Below, in pieces: positions 25,537-34,688 of a stretch of DNA of 64,000 bases (the stretch's first letter is position 1; each line of letters begins with the position of its first letter). The notes beneath the pieces are model-generated. The model made no database searches. It was not told the DNA's origin and saw only the letters and a program-made list of their open reading frames with translations. The stretch is from Anaerolineales bacterium (GTDB taxonomy: Bacteria > Chloroflexota > Anaerolineae > 4572-78 > J111). The position numbers and the translations under genes are program-made. The stretch is taken from positions 310,001 to 374,000 of the forward strand of contig JACKAU010000002.1 in assembly GCA_020634855.1 (NCBI GenBank), written 5' to 3'.

Positions 25537-28500
25537 TTAAGAAAGTTCCCCCAGGTCTCGATTCTCCGGAACATGGTTGAGAAACAAAAATCTTAGCGGG
25601 ATATCTTCGATCTCGTGGGCTTGCTCAGACAGATATTCTTTGGCTCGAACTAATAATTGTTGAGCCTGGTCAAACTCGTGAACCGCTTGTAAAAACTGAT
25701 AACAGATCAGGTAAAGCGCAGTCGGATGTTCAAGCCCATTCGTCCCATGTTCATCGATATGACCTAAAACGTGGCGAACACACGTAACGGCCAGGCTCAT
25801 ATCATTTCGGTCCAGGGCTATTCGGCCAAGATAAGCCAGATCCTCAACAGCAGCCACAGTTTGTTGGGTTTCATGTTTAAGTCTAAGAGCCTCTTTTAAA
25901 TATTTTCTGGCCTGTTTATAATCCCCTCGGTATGATAAGGTCATACCATAATAAGTTAGGGCATGTCCAAGCGTCCAAGCGTCATCGAGTTCCTGCAAAA
26001 TGGTCACTGCCTTGTCGAGAAAACCAAGCGCTTGATCATATTCCTCTAAACGACAATAGAGAAATCCTAAATGATATAAACTCTGAGCCTCATAGCGTCG
26101 ATCCTCAACAGCCTCATACGTGACCAGAGCTTGCTTGAATAATCCCTCAGCCACAGCATAATTGCCCAATGTCCGGTGGAGTTGGCCTAAATTGAGTTGG
26201 GCCAACGCGGCCCCACTGCGATCGCCAATGGTCTGTTGAAGGTTTAACGCTTCATGGTAAGCGTTCAGCGCCAATTGGTACCGGCCCATATTATAGTAAA
26301 TTTGGCCGACGTTGCTCAAACTATTGCCCAAACCCACCTGATCCCCCAAAGCTCGCCATAAATCAATGGCCTCTTGGAAAAAATAGAGCGATACTTCATA
26401 ATCGGCTTGATAGCGAGCCACAATGCCCAAGCTGTTTAAACAATCGGCCTGGGCGCTCTTATCTTGGAGTTTCTGGGCAATATGTAAGGCCCGCTGCAAA
26501 TAATTATCGGCGGTCTTATAATCACCGCGCACATAGAGCAATTTGCCCCACAAATTGTACCCTTCGCCGACCACCTTCTCCGCGCCGGCCTGTTCAGCCA
26601 TTTGCACCGAGCGCTCAATCAACTCCAACCCCGAGTCGTAATCCCCGCTGGTCGAGTACATTTGGGCCCACTGTTTGGCGGCCAACGCCCGTCGATAATC
26701 ATCTTGAAGGGCTTCCGACAGCACACCTAAAGCATCTAAATCTTCAAGCTCCGAGTTACGCTGCCCGATCAGATTGTACAATTTGGTCCGTTCAAACAGC
26801 ACATCCCAATACTCAACCGAGATAATTCCGGCGGCCAGATTATCCCGTCGGGGCAGAGTGGTTAAATAATTTAATATTTCGGTATAATAGTTGATCGCCG
26901 CATAGTTAGCGTACTCTCGCCGAGCTTTATCGCCGGCGGCCTTGAGATAATGCAGCGCTTTTTGCCAGTCGCCACTGCGGCTGTAATGAAAAGCTAACCG
27001 TTCAACTTCGTCCGGCATTAATTCTTCCAGCGTCTCGCCGACAAGTTTGTGAAGTTGCCGCCGTTGAACCGAAAGTAGCCCTTCATAGACGACTTCTTGC
27101 ACAATCACATTCCGAAAATCATACTCCCATTTGGGAGCCGGGGCTTCCAGCCGGATCAATTTCTCATGTTCTAATTTGGTCAATTGGGACGACAAGGAGT
27201 TCGAGGTATGGTTGGCCGGATGTACCGCCGATAGAAGGGAACGCTGGAAGCGGGTGCCGATGACCGACGCAATTTTTAGCGTTAATTTTTCGGACTCGGC
27301 CAACCGGTCGATCCGGTTGAGAATCACATCTTGTACCGTTTCGGGCAGGTTAAGAGAACTCAACAGATCAGACAAGGCGTGGCGATGGTCATTGACGCTA
27401 TTCAAGATAGCGCCCGTAATTTCTTGGATAAAAAACGGATTTCCCTGGCCTCGACTCAGCAAAATATCCTGAGCTTCTTTGGTGAGCTCAACATCTTCAA
27501 ACAAGCGTTTGATAAAGTCCAGACTTTCCTCGGTCGAAAGCGGCTCCAAGTTGATCGCATCGGTGTAAGGTAGATCATCGAAATCCGTCAGCAGATCAGC
27601 TTCACCTATTGGCCGGTGGACCAAGACCAATAGCAGGGGTGTATCGGTCATTTTGCGGGCCAGATAGGTTGCCAGCGCCAGCGACAATTCGTCGGCCCAG
27701 TGGACATCTTCCAGCAGGATCAGCACCGGACGACGTTTGGCTTCACGCCGCAACAGCGCTTCGATCAGAGCGAAGGTGTTGTTACGACGTAGTTGGCCTG
27801 AAATGGTTCGGGTAAACTCATTTTCCGGCGCGTCCAACCCCAACACATCGGCCAGCAGGGGCAGGCGATCTGCCCAATAGTCAGGCTGGTCGGGCGGATC
27901 TTCCAAATCGGCAATGCCGGTGGCCAAACGGGCCAACTGCCGTTGGGGGGACAGGCCGGGGTTTAAGCCGTAGATGGCCAGCAGAACTTCGCGCCAGACG
28001 CGATAAGGAATTTGGCGGTAATAACTGATACAGCGACCGCCATAGCTGACACCGCCCGCCATTAGCCACTCTCGCAGCATTTCTGAGGCCAGCCGGCTCT
28101 TGCCGATCCCCAATTCGCCCCTGATAAACAAGACTTGCAGTTGGCCTGAGCGGGCCTTAGCTGCTATCTGGCGGGTTTGTTCCAGTTCGGTTCGGCGGCC
28201 AATCAAGGCATCTTCCCGGAGCAGATACCGCATAACAAACTCTTCTTTATCGCCCTGCTCACCTTTTACCAGATGGGCCGTTTGCATTTGGGCCTTTCCT
28301 TTGACCGCAATCCGGCCTAAATGCTCCGTTTGAAAACGCCGATTTGCCCGTTCTTTGACCCGCTCGCTGATAATTATTGTGCCGGTATGGCCGTACTGCA
28401 TAAATCGAGCGGCCAGGTTCACCTCATCACCGATGACGGTGTACTCCTGACGATCCGGCGACCCGACCGGGCCGGCAAACATCGTGCCCTCGGTAATGCC

Positions 28501-29622
28501 GATCACAACCCGCAGTTCTTGCTGCTGGGCCACAGCCTGTAGTTCCAAGGCAAAGGCGATAGCTCGGGTGGGGTCATCCTCATGGGAGAAGGGCGGGGCG
28601 CCAAAAAGTAGCAGCAAAACGGTACCTTTGTCATCAACCGAGACTTTATTTAGCGACCCTTCAAAACGATACAGCAACTTTTGGGCGGCCTGTAGAAATT
28701 GCTGCAACCGGTCAGCCGCGTTGGAGACATCGTAATCGATACCGCCAACGCCGACAAAGGCAATGGTCATCCGGCGTAATTCGGCGATCCAATCCGGCTG
28801 TTCATTAAGCCGAACCTTGATCGCCCCCGGCACATATAAGCTTAGCGATTTGGCTGCGGTCTGACGCTGATCTGGCGTGAGCCGATTCCAATCAAATATC
28901 TGGGGCGGCAACGAAGGCAGCGGTTCGATAACGTTCAACAGCTGGACAAAGCCCTGGCTTTCTTCAACAACCCGACCGTGTAGAAACGATTCGACTTGAT
29001 GCCAAGCCGTCGGGCTTAGTACAATCTGGCCGGGTTCGGCCCGACGTTCGGCCATAACCATCTGGATCAGCGGCTCGCCGCCGACAACGTATTCCCACCG
29101 GTCCAACTCGCCGCCCACGCTGCACTCTAAGATTTGGCCGACGCCGATACCCACCGTCATCGACAGTGAGGTGCTACCCCGCGAGGTGTTGACCGTGGCA
29201 AAATCCTTCATTTTGGCCTGCATCGCCAGAGCGCATTCGCCGGCCTGACGTGTAGCCGTCACCAGATCGATCTCTTCCGCCGGAAATAGGATAGTTAAGG
29301 CATCGCCGGAGAATTTGACGACCTGACCATTATAGGTCTGACTGATCTTGATCATTTCGGTGAAATAGGTATTGATCAGAGCGGTGAGTTCTTCGGCGCC
29401 GGTGGTGATCAAATGGGCCAACTCTTCGTTGATTGAGGCGGCAGCTTCACTAAGCGATTCGGTCAGGTTGGTGAAGCCGGAAATATCGCTAAACAGGATG
29501 GCGGCGTGGAAGCAACGCGAGGTGGCCTTGTCCAAAAAATTGTCAGGCTTCGAGTGGATTGCATGAGCGATAGGGGTTGGCACGTAAGATGCCAGTTTTT
29601 CTAACAAAGCCGGTGACGCCAT
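25537..29622 (-). CDS. Class III nucleotide cyclase (C1-C2) with AAA ATPase and TPR repeats, soluble adenylyl cyclase-like
   Basis: A 1361-residue cytoplasmic protein. C1 (about 38-235) keeps both metal aspartates, D46 in LFSDISGF and D107 in KFSGDALTILF. C2 (about 284-452) has lost the first (FVGVGGID) but keeps DDKGTVLLLLFG. Next come a STAND-type ATPase with P-loop GELGIGKS at 502-509 and Walker B-like LILLEDVHWADE, then about ten TPR repeats (from about residue 880). The C1-C2-ATPase-TPR order matches mammalian soluble adenylyl cyclase and related bacterial proteins. It probably makes cAMP in response to bicarbonate or a bound partner; activity is not shown. No cAMP-binding protein is in the window. 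Confidence 0.9.
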   Translation of the reverse strand: MASPALLEKLASYVPTPIAHAIHSKPDNFLDKATSRCFHAAILFSDISGFTNLTESLSEAAASINEELAHLITTGAEELTALINTYFTEMIKISQTYNGQVVKFSGDALTILFPAEEIDLVTATRQAGECALAMQAKMKDFATVNTSRGSTSLSMTVGIGVGQILECSVGGELDRWEYVVGGEPLIQMVMAERRAEPGQIVLSPTAWHQVESFLHGRVVEESQGFVQLLNVIEPLPSLPPQIFDWNRLTPDQRQTAAKSLSLYVPGAIKVRLNEQPDWIAELRRMTIAFVGVGGIDYDVSNAADRLQQFLQAAQKLLYRFEGSLNKVSVDDKGTVLLLLFGAPPFSHEDDPTRAIAFALELQAVAQQQELRVVIGITEGTMFAGPVGSPDRQEYTVIGDEVNLAARFMQYGHTGTIIISERVKERANRRFQTEHLGRIAVKGKAQMQTAHLVKGEQGDKEEFVMRYLLREDALIGRRTELEQTRQIAAKARSGQLQVLFIRGELGIGKSRLASEMLREWLMAGGVSYGGRCISYYRQIPYRVWREVLLAIYGLNPGLSPQRQLARLATGIADLEDPPDQPDYWADRLPLLADVLGLDAPENEFTRTISGQLRRNNTFALIEALLRREAKRRPVLILLEDVHWADELSLALATYLARKMTDTPLLLVLVHRPIGEADLLTDFDDLPYTDAINLEPLSTEESLDFIKRLFEDVELTKEAQDILLSRGQGNPFFIQEITGAILNSVNDHRHALSDLLSSLNLPETVQDVILNRIDRLAESEKLTLKIASVIGTRFQRSLLSAVHPANHTSNSLSSQLTKLEHEKLIRLEAPAPKWEYDFRNVIVQEVVYEGLLSVQRRQLHKLVGETLEELMPDEVERLAFHYSRSGDWQKALHYLKAAGDKARREYANYAAINYYTEILNYLTTLPRRDNLAAGIISVEYWDVLFERTKLYNLIGQRNSELEDLDALGVLSEALQDDYRRALAAKQWAQMYSTSGDYDSGLELIERSVQMAEQAGAEKVVGEGYNLWGKLLYVRGDYKTADNYLQRALHIAQKLQDKSAQADCLNSLGIVARYQADYEVSLYFFQEAIDLWRALGDQVGLGNSLSNVGQIYYNMGRYQLALNAYHEALNLQQTIGDRSGAALAQLNLGQLHRTLGNYAVAEGLFKQALVTYEAVEDRRYEAQSLYHLGFLYCRLEEYDQALGFLDKAVTILQELDDAWTLGHALTYYGMTLSYRGDYKQARKYLKEALRLKHETQQTVAAVEDLAYLGRIALDRNDMSLAVTCVRHVLGHIDEHGTNGLEHPTALYLICYQFLQAVHEFDQAQQLLVRAKEYLSEQAHEIEDIPLRFLFLNHVPENRDLGELS

Positions 29623-29731
29623 AATTACAATCTTAACCGGAAAGGCTTATATGTCAATGGGTTAGAAGTAATGAACTGCTTTGATGACGAAGTAAAATGA
29701 GGGCAAACGATATTATTTCAATGGCTCGTCG

Positions 29732-30505
29732 TTATCGCAAACGAGCCGAAATAGTGGCACTGCCCAAAAAGATCAGCATACCTGGAATAATCATGCCGAA
29801 AAAGCTACCGGTTAGCAAAAACAGGAGTAAAAACGGCGCTGTGCCTGCAATAAGACAACCGACCACTACGTGTCGTAGATAACGGGAACGGCGACGACCA
29901 ACCCCCCAACGCACAGCCTCAGCGATAAAGCCGGTCACGGCCGGTACGGCTACAAAGGCAATGATGATTTGTAAAAAGAAAAACCCCATCCGTCCCAGAA
30001 TAAACGTGAACAAGGCGGCGGCGATCAACGACAACGGAAAAGCAATCACCGCGGCGATCACGTAATCCGTATTGCCGCCGGTGTAATACTTATCCTCCTG
30101 CTCTCGCATGCATTCCGGACAGCGAAAACCGACAGGAGTCCGTTTGGCGCATTTGGTACAAATAAACCGGTTGCAGCGATTACAGCGCAACCCGGTCTCA
30201 ACATCAGGGTGGCGATAGCAGACGCCCAAACCGGCGTTGGCTTCGCGCTTCTCGGCCAATTTTTGCTCAACCAAAACCAGGCTGGCCTTAGCTTCATTGT
30301 GGTCAGGGTCGAGTTCCAGCACTTTTTTAAAGTAGGTCTGTTTCTCATCCAGGTCATCGACCACCCCGGCTAAGCCTAACCAGGCCTCCGGATTATCGGG
30401 CGTCTGTTCGGTAGCTAAGGAAAGCAGCCGGCGGGCATCTTCGATATCCCCCACTCTGGCCGCCGCTAAACCTTGCTGAACCAAATCTTTTGTAGTCTCT
30501 GCCAT
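29732..30505 (-). CDS. TPR and zinc-binding B-box-like membrane protein
   Basis: A 257-residue protein with a TPR pair at about 8-88 (AWLGLAGVVDDLDEKQTYFK), then a cysteine cluster at 96-132 (C96, H99, C108, C111, C116, C119, C129, C132) resembling a B-box or zinc ribbon, then about four membrane helices from residue 145 to the end. The zinc domain with trailing helices is common in Chloroflexota and actinobacterial membrane proteins of unknown function. It lies 24 bases after nadK and ends the hisS-nadK transcript. Confidence 0.75.
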   Translation of the reverse strand: MAETTKDLVQQGLAAARVGDIEDARRLLSLATEQTPDNPEAWLGLAGVVDDLDEKQTYFKKVLELDPDHNEAKASLVLVEQKLAEKREANAGLGVCYRHPDVETGLRCNRCNRFICTKCAKRTPVGFRCPECMREQEDKYYTGGNTDYVIAAVIAFPLSLIAAALFTFILGRMGFFFLQIIIAFVAVPAVTGFIAEAVRWGVGRRRSRYLRHVVVGCLIAGTAPFLLLFLLTGSFFGMIIPGMLIFLGSATISARLR

Positions 30506-30529
30506 GCTTACTTACTCCAACAAAGTCCA

Positions 30530-31405
30530 TTATCGTTTCTTGGGATGAGGCCAGCCTAAGCGATGCATTAAACTTTGATAAAAATAGTTTTTCTCACGTA
30601 GTCGCAGAAATTGCGCCTGCCAGGGGCCGGCTCTCATCACAATTTCATCGTCGTGAGCTAATTCCACTTCAATTTGGCCGTCGACCGTCAAGACGGCGAT
30701 ATGATCGGTCGAAACCTGAATCTCGACAGTGACCCCCTTAGATAACACCAAAGCGCGATCAAGACTGAGATGAGGGGCGATGGGAACCAGTAAAAAGTTT
30801 TCCAACTCCGGCGGTAAGATTGGCCCACCGGCGGCCAAGGCGTAGGCGGTCGAGCCGGTGGCGGTTGATACAATCAGGCCGTCGGCGATGTAAGTCGTTA
30901 GGAAGCCGCCATCGATGTAGGTGTTCAAACGCACCACCCGCGCCATTTGTCCCCGGCTAATCACCACCTCATTAAGCGCTTCATAGCGGTTGATGATTTG
31001 ATCGTCGCGCCAATGCTCGGCATTGACAACCATCCGTTGTTCGATCCAATAGTAACCGCATAACGCTTGTTTGACCAGATCAGGCCACTCGGCGGGCTGA
31101 ACTTCGACCAAAAAGCCCAGATGCCCCATATTGACGCCCAATATAGGAATATCGTGATTGGCGGTAATGCGAGCCGCCCGAAGCATCGAGCCGTCACCGC
31201 CGATCACAATTAACAGATCGATGGCGGGTATTCGGCAGCTAATAGCCTCTTCATCGGAACTGGAGCTGACCCAGGCCGAAGCCCCCAAACTTTCCAGGAA
31301 TTCCAAAATCTCGGCGGCCATCACCCGCGCCTCGGTTAGCTGCGGGTGATAGAGGATACCCACGTGATGGAAAGCCAGCTGAGACGATTTGGATGCACGG
31401 GCCAT
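30530..31405 (-). CDS. nadK: NAD kinase
   Basis: A 291-residue enzyme phosphorylating NAD to NADP with ATP. It has the catalytic GGDGS at 69-73 (VIGGDGSMLRAARI), a conserved GHLGFL and the second motif in STATGSTAYALAAGGPI. Length is normal. It starts two bases after the hisS stop, so the pair is one transcript. Confidence 0.96.
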   Translation of the reverse strand: MARASKSSQLAFHHVGILYHPQLTEARVMAAEILEFLESLGASAWVSSSSDEEAISCRIPAIDLLIVIGGDGSMLRAARITANHDIPILGVNMGHLGFLVEVQPAEWPDLVKQALCGYYWIEQRMVVNAEHWRDDQIINRYEALNEVVISRGQMARVVRLNTYIDGGFLTTYIADGLIVSTATGSTAYALAAGGPILPPELENFLLVPIAPHLSLDRALVLSKGVTVEIQVSTDHIAVLTVDGQIEVELAHDDEIVMRAGPWQAQFLRLREKNYFYQSLMHRLGWPHPKKR

Positions 31406-31407
31406 AG

Positions 31408-32670
31408 TTATAATCTTTCTGTGAGCCAGCTAACAACCTCTGTTAGATCGACTGGAGTCTGCTCGCTATTAGCCATGTCCCGGACGAGCGCCTGACCGGC
31501 GTTAATTTCGTTTTCGCCTAGAATAATGGCGAATTTGGCATTAAGCCGGTTGGCTGCCTTGAGTTGGGCCTTAAAGCTGCGGTCGCCCGGCGTGAACTGC
31601 GCGCCAATATTAGCCTCACGCAGCGACTCCGCTAACTTCAACGCCACCAGTTTAGCCGCTTCGCCCAGGTACGAAACCGTCACCTGGGGCAGCGGTTCCG
31701 GCGGCGGCATAACGCCCAGATGACGCAAGGCGATCACATATCGCTCGATACCCGATCCGAAGCCGATACCGGGGGTGGGCTGCCCGCCTAGCTCTTCAAT
31801 CAAGCCATCGTAACGGCCGCCGCCGCAGATGGTATCCTGGCTGCCCAGGCCATCGGCTTTGATTTCAAAGACGGTTTTGGTGTAGTAATCTAAGCCGCGC
31901 ACAATCCGGTAATCAACAATATAAGGCCGGTCGATGGCTTCCAAATAGGATTTCAGCTTTGAAAAGTGGGTCTCGCACTCCTTGCATAAATGATCGGTGA
32001 TTCGGGGCGCATGCTCAAGCAGCGGTTGGGTGGCTTCTTCCTTACTATCTAGAATTCGCAACGGATTTTTCTTCAACCGCATCTGATCATCGGGCGGGAG
32101 TTTACCGGCAAATTGGGTAAAGTAATCGACCAAGGTTTGGATATAAGCCGGCTTACATTGGGGGCAGCCGGTAGAGTTGATGTACAACCGCAACCCGAAA
32201 AAGCCAAGCGCTGTGAATAGATGCCAGGCCAGGCTGATCACCTCCACATCAACCGCCGGGTCTTGCTCGCCAATCACCTCAATATCAAACTGGCTGTGCT
32301 GCCGGTAGCGCCCGGCTTGCGGGCGCTCGTGCCGGAATAGGGGACCGGTGGTCCAGACTCGCAGCGGGGGGGGCAGGGTATGCAGCCCATTTTCAATGTA
32401 GGCCCGCATAATACCGGCCGTAAATTCGGGCCGCAGGGCTAAATAATCCCCATCGCGATCCTCAAACAAGTACATCTCTTTTTCAACAATATCGGTGCCC
32501 TCACCGACGCCGCGAATAAACAGGTTGGCTTGTTCCAGTACCGGCGTATCCAGGCGGCGATAGCCAAACAGATCGGTAGTTTGTTGGATTTTCTCCAGGA
32601 TATAGCGCCAGTAGGGCTGATCATCAAACAAGACATCGCGCATGCCGGTCACACGCTGATAACTGGTCAA
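31408..32670 (-). CDS. hisS: Histidyl-tRNA synthetase
   Basis: A 420-residue class II synthetase charging tRNA-His. It shows motif 2 (FRHERPQAGRYRQHSQFDIE), the histidine-specific motif GLDYYTKTVFEI and CGGGRYDGL, and motif 3 (GIGFGSGIERYV). The anticodon-binding domain is the last 95 residues. Start is TTG 32670 with AGGAG seven bases upstream. It heads an operon with nadK and the TPR/zinc protein. Confidence 0.97.
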   Translation of the reverse strand: MTSYQRVTGMRDVLFDDQPYWRYILEKIQQTTDLFGYRRLDTPVLEQANLFIRGVGEGTDIVEKEMYLFEDRDGDYLALRPEFTAGIMRAYIENGLHTLPPPLRVWTTGPLFRHERPQAGRYRQHSQFDIEVIGEQDPAVDVEVISLAWHLFTALGFFGLRLYINSTGCPQCKPAYIQTLVDYFTQFAGKLPPDDQMRLKKNPLRILDSKEEATQPLLEHAPRITDHLCKECETHFSKLKSYLEAIDRPYIVDYRIVRGLDYYTKTVFEIKADGLGSQDTICGGGRYDGLIEELGGQPTPGIGFGSGIERYVIALRHLGVMPPPEPLPQVTVSYLGEAAKLVALKLAESLREANIGAQFTPGDRSFKAQLKAANRLNAKFAIILGENEINAGQALVRDMANSEQTPVDLTEVVSWLTERL

Positions 32671-32704
32671 TTTCGAACTCCTAGGGGATAAAGTTATGGG
32701 ATGA

Positions 32705-32732
32705 ATTATAGCGTAAGTTTGGGGGGATGCAA
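32705..32732 (-). promoter_or_regulatory. Promoter of hisS operon
   Basis: On the minus strand TTGCAT, a 16-base spacer and a perfect TATAAT (32710-32705) lie 35-62 bases before the hisS TTG. Confidence 0.65.
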
Positions 32733-32745
32733 CTGATTCATATTT

Positions 32746-32870
32746 GTAAGCGTTCAGCCCTTAGCGTTCAGCTATCCGCTTTTTTCTTGTTCTTGCCAAT
32801 TTTTAGGCTACAGAGCCGGTAATAATGGCTGAACCGTCGTCTTTAGCGATAAAGCTGACGGCTGATAGCT
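32746..32870. repeat. MITE-like element, copy 1
   Basis: Begins GTAAGCGTTCAGCCCTTAGC and ends AAAGCTGACGGCTGATAGCT, so its ends are partly inverted. A second copy in the same orientation lies at 34189-34320; the ends match well and the middle differs. It is non-coding and occupies much of the 32671-33007 gap. Confidence 0.75.
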
Positions 32871-32889
32871 AAAAATCCTCGCAAACCTT

Positions 32890-32916
32890 TTGTGTCAAAG
32901 CGACTTATGCTATACT
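32890..32916 (+). promoter_or_regulatory. Possible extended -10 promoter
   Basis: TGCTATACT ends at 32916 with a poor TTGTGT further upstream. It would drive the short frame at 33008 that remains of an older gene. Confidence 0.4.
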
Positions 32917-33007
32917 GGCAGACATCTCATCGTTTTCCGACCTCACTTCGCCTGAAATCAGCCCGGTAAGTTCAGTCAACCCATCCATCCAATCGAAGGA
33001 GAGTGCA

Positions 33008-33139
33008 ATGCCACGTCGAGAGGATATCCAAAAACTGCTGGGTCTCTATACCCGCCGGCTGCAAAAGCTGCGTGAACAGGCGGTGTTGAAAGGAGCGAAA
33101 TTCCCTCTCCTTGGGGCGAGGGTTAGGGTGAGGGGCTAA
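33008..33139 (+). pseudogene. Remnant of a coiled-coil N-terminal segment, cut by a repeat
   Basis: ATG 33008 opens a 43-codon frame. The first 29 residues (MPRREDIQKLLGLYTRRLQK and on) look like a genuine helical start of the type found in large effector or STAND proteins of Chloroflexota and cyanobacteria. After LKG the frame runs into a GC-rich repeat (CCCTCTCCTTGGGGCGAGGG region, 33103-33136) and stops. The natural reading is a gene truncated by a repeat or deletion. The family assignment is weak. Confidence 0.5.
33103..33136. repeat. CCCTCTCC-type imperfect inverted repeat
   Basis: CCCTCTCCTTGGGGCGAGGG followed by TTAGGGTGAGGGGC is a truncated form of a very common bacterial dispersed repeat. 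It lies at the 3' end of the truncated frame and supplies its stop codon. Confidence 0.5.
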
Positions 33140-33256
33140 AGGGCGAACTAGAGTGTAGGGCACTCCGGCCAAAGATACCCAGCCGGTAGGCACGTTCCAA
33201 ACGTCGGAGCGGGTGTCTCACCGGTTTCAGATTTTGAGGCAAATGAAGGAATAATC

Positions 33257-33379
33257 ATGAAAGAACAACTCGCTTGGCTGATCGAGCGCGAAATCATCAT
33301 AGACGGACAGCCCATTATCTACAGCTACGACAAAGAGGGTGATGTGCTGGAATACGCAATAAGCACTACAGGCAATTGA
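33257..33379 (+). CDS. Short DUF2283-like fragment (40 aa)
   Basis: ATG 33257 has AAGGA upstream (AATGAAGGAATAATC). The product MKEQLAWLIEREIIIDGQPI followed by IYSYDKEGDVLEYAIS resembles the start of small DUF2283-type proteins (YDxEGDVLxI), which are usually about 60-70 residues. It stops early, so it is probably a truncated gene in the same debris field as the frame at 33008. Confidence 0.4.
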   Translation: MKEQLAWLIEREIIIDGQPIIYSYDKEGDVLEYAISTTGN

Positions 33380-33447
33380 GGAAACCTTTAATGGGTAGAC
33401 TTGCGGCGTTTTTGTTGTATACTATTGACAACGTTTCAGGAACTTAA

Positions 33448-33804
33448 ATGGATACGGTTATGAATCCCGCGTACATCGTTAGCGATAGTCGTCTGACTGA
33501 CATCAAAAATCGAATTCTGGCTGCCGGCAGCCCTGACAAAATCGTTTTGTTTGGCTCTCGAGCGCGGGGTGAGGCGCGGCCTGACAGTGATTATGATATT
33601 TTGGTGATTGAACCTTCTGACCTACCCCGTTACAAACGAGCGGCCAAATATCGACGGGCGTTAGTCGGTGCTTGCCTGTCCAAGGACGTCGTGGTGTGGA
33701 CTCCCGCAGAGATAGAAGCGTGGAGCCATGTGCCACAAGCGTTTATTACCAAAGCTTTAAATGAAGGTGTTACACTCTATGAAAAACAAGGCCGATCTGG
33801 TTAA
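33448..33804 (+). CDS. MNT-type nucleotidyltransferase antitoxin
   Basis: A 118-residue minimal nucleotidyltransferase. The catalytic motif is complete: GSRARGEARPDSDYD gives GS, ten residues, then DxD. In HEPN/MNT toxin-antitoxin pairs the MNT protein neutralises the HEPN RNase, in studied cases by adding AMP to it. ATG 33448 has AGGA eight bases upstream; ATG 33460 is an alternative. Its end overlaps the HEPN gene by 26 bases, which fixes the pair as one unit. Confidence 0.88.
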   Translation: MDTVMNPAYIVSDSRLTDIKNRILAAGSPDKIVLFGSRARGEARPDSDYDILVIEPSDLPRYKRAAKYRRALVGACLSKDVVVWTPAEIEAWSHVPQAFITKALNEGVTLYEKQGRSG

Positions 33805-34174
33805 GGGATGGCTGGCAAAAGCACAGAGTGATTTGAACGCCGCCGATATCTTGTTGGATAGCGCCGGTCCATACGATATGGTTTGTTATCATGCTCAACA
33901 AGCTATTGAAAAGCTATTAAAGGGGTTCCTAGCCTTCTTGGAAACAGCTATTCCTCGCACCCATGATTTGGAGGAGTTACAACGCCTTTGTCTGGAAAGT
34001 AAATCCGTGGTGGAGTTGACCGAGATTGACCTGGCTCAAATTACCGATTACGTGGTGTCGGCTCGCTATGATTTTGAATTTTGGCCTGATCAAACAACGG
34101 CGGCTGAAGCTCTAAATGTGGCTGAGCAAGTGCAGGCCATTATCATAAAGAATTTACCGGAAGGCTATCGTTAA
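33779..34174 (+). CDS. HEPN-domain toxin
   Basis: A 131-residue all-helical protein from ATG 33779, inside the 3' end of the MNT gene. Family features are AKAQSDLNAADILLD, CYHAQQAIEKLLKGFL, and RTHDLEELQRLC; the C-terminal SARYDFEFWP is the usual HEPN ending. HEPN proteins of this class are usually RNases (Rx4-6H); that exact spacing is not obvious here, so activity is uncertain. The pair is enclosed by two copies of a MITE-like repeat, which fits horizontal movement. Confidence 0.87.
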   Translation: MKNKADLVKGWLAKAQSDLNAADILLDSAGPYDMVCYHAQQAIEKLLKGFLAFLETAIPRTHDLEELQRLCLESKSVVELTEIDLAQITDYVVSARYDFEFWPDQTTAAEALNVAEQVQAIIIKNLPEGYR

Positions 34175-34188
34175 GAAGACGATAATAA

Positions 34189-34320
34189 GTAAGCGTTCAG
34201 CCCTTAGCTATCAGCTATCAGCTTTTGGCCTGTTCCGGCAAATATTGGGTTTCAAAAGCCGGTCACGATGCCCCAAACGTCGTCATTATGGTTAAAGCTG
34301 ACGGCTGACGGCTGATAGCT
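34189..34320. repeat. MITE-like element, copy 2
   Basis: Begins GTAAGCGTTCAGCCCTTAGC like copy 1 at 32746 and ends AGCTGACGGCTGATAGCT. The left end carries an extra TATCAGCTATCAGCT and the right end a doubled GACGGCT. Same orientation as copy 1, so the pair forms direct repeats around the toxin-antitoxin segment. A weaker partial match lies at 40828-40860, between mrpD and mrpE. Confidence 0.75.
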
Positions 34321-34430
34321 GATTTACTCAGTCATTCCCCTGTTGCGTACCATCTGCTCAAACTTAAATCATTGCTTATCCATCTGTCACCCACTGGACT
34401 ACAACAACGAGGATGAAAAGGTAGCGGAGC

Positions 34431-34516
34431 GACAAAGCTGGCTTTGTCATTTACTGCCGAGTCAAAGTAAACTTTGACGCTCCTGTTATTCGCTGCCGGA
34501 TCAAAGTAAACTTTGA
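34431..34516. repeat. Three tandem short hairpins
   Basis: GACAAAGCTGGCTTTGTC (34431-34448), GTCAAAGTAAACTTTGAC (34461-34478) and TCAAAGTAAACTTTGA (34501-34516) each fold on a two-base loop, and the last two are flanked by the same GCCG...CGCTCC. They lie in the gap 34321-34688, which has no gene. Confidence 0.7.
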
Positions 34517-34688
34517 CGCTCCGGGCTTTTATTTTTAGGTGAAGGTGACAACGTCAGCGGGGGCTTTTATCCGTTGCCCCCTTTTTTGAACTACGGATGC
34601 CCTGAATTTTTATGAATGCCCTGAAAACAGGCCTATCTCAGTGAATTCAGATCGATCAGTAGGGCAGTGGTTCCCCTGAGGCGGACCG

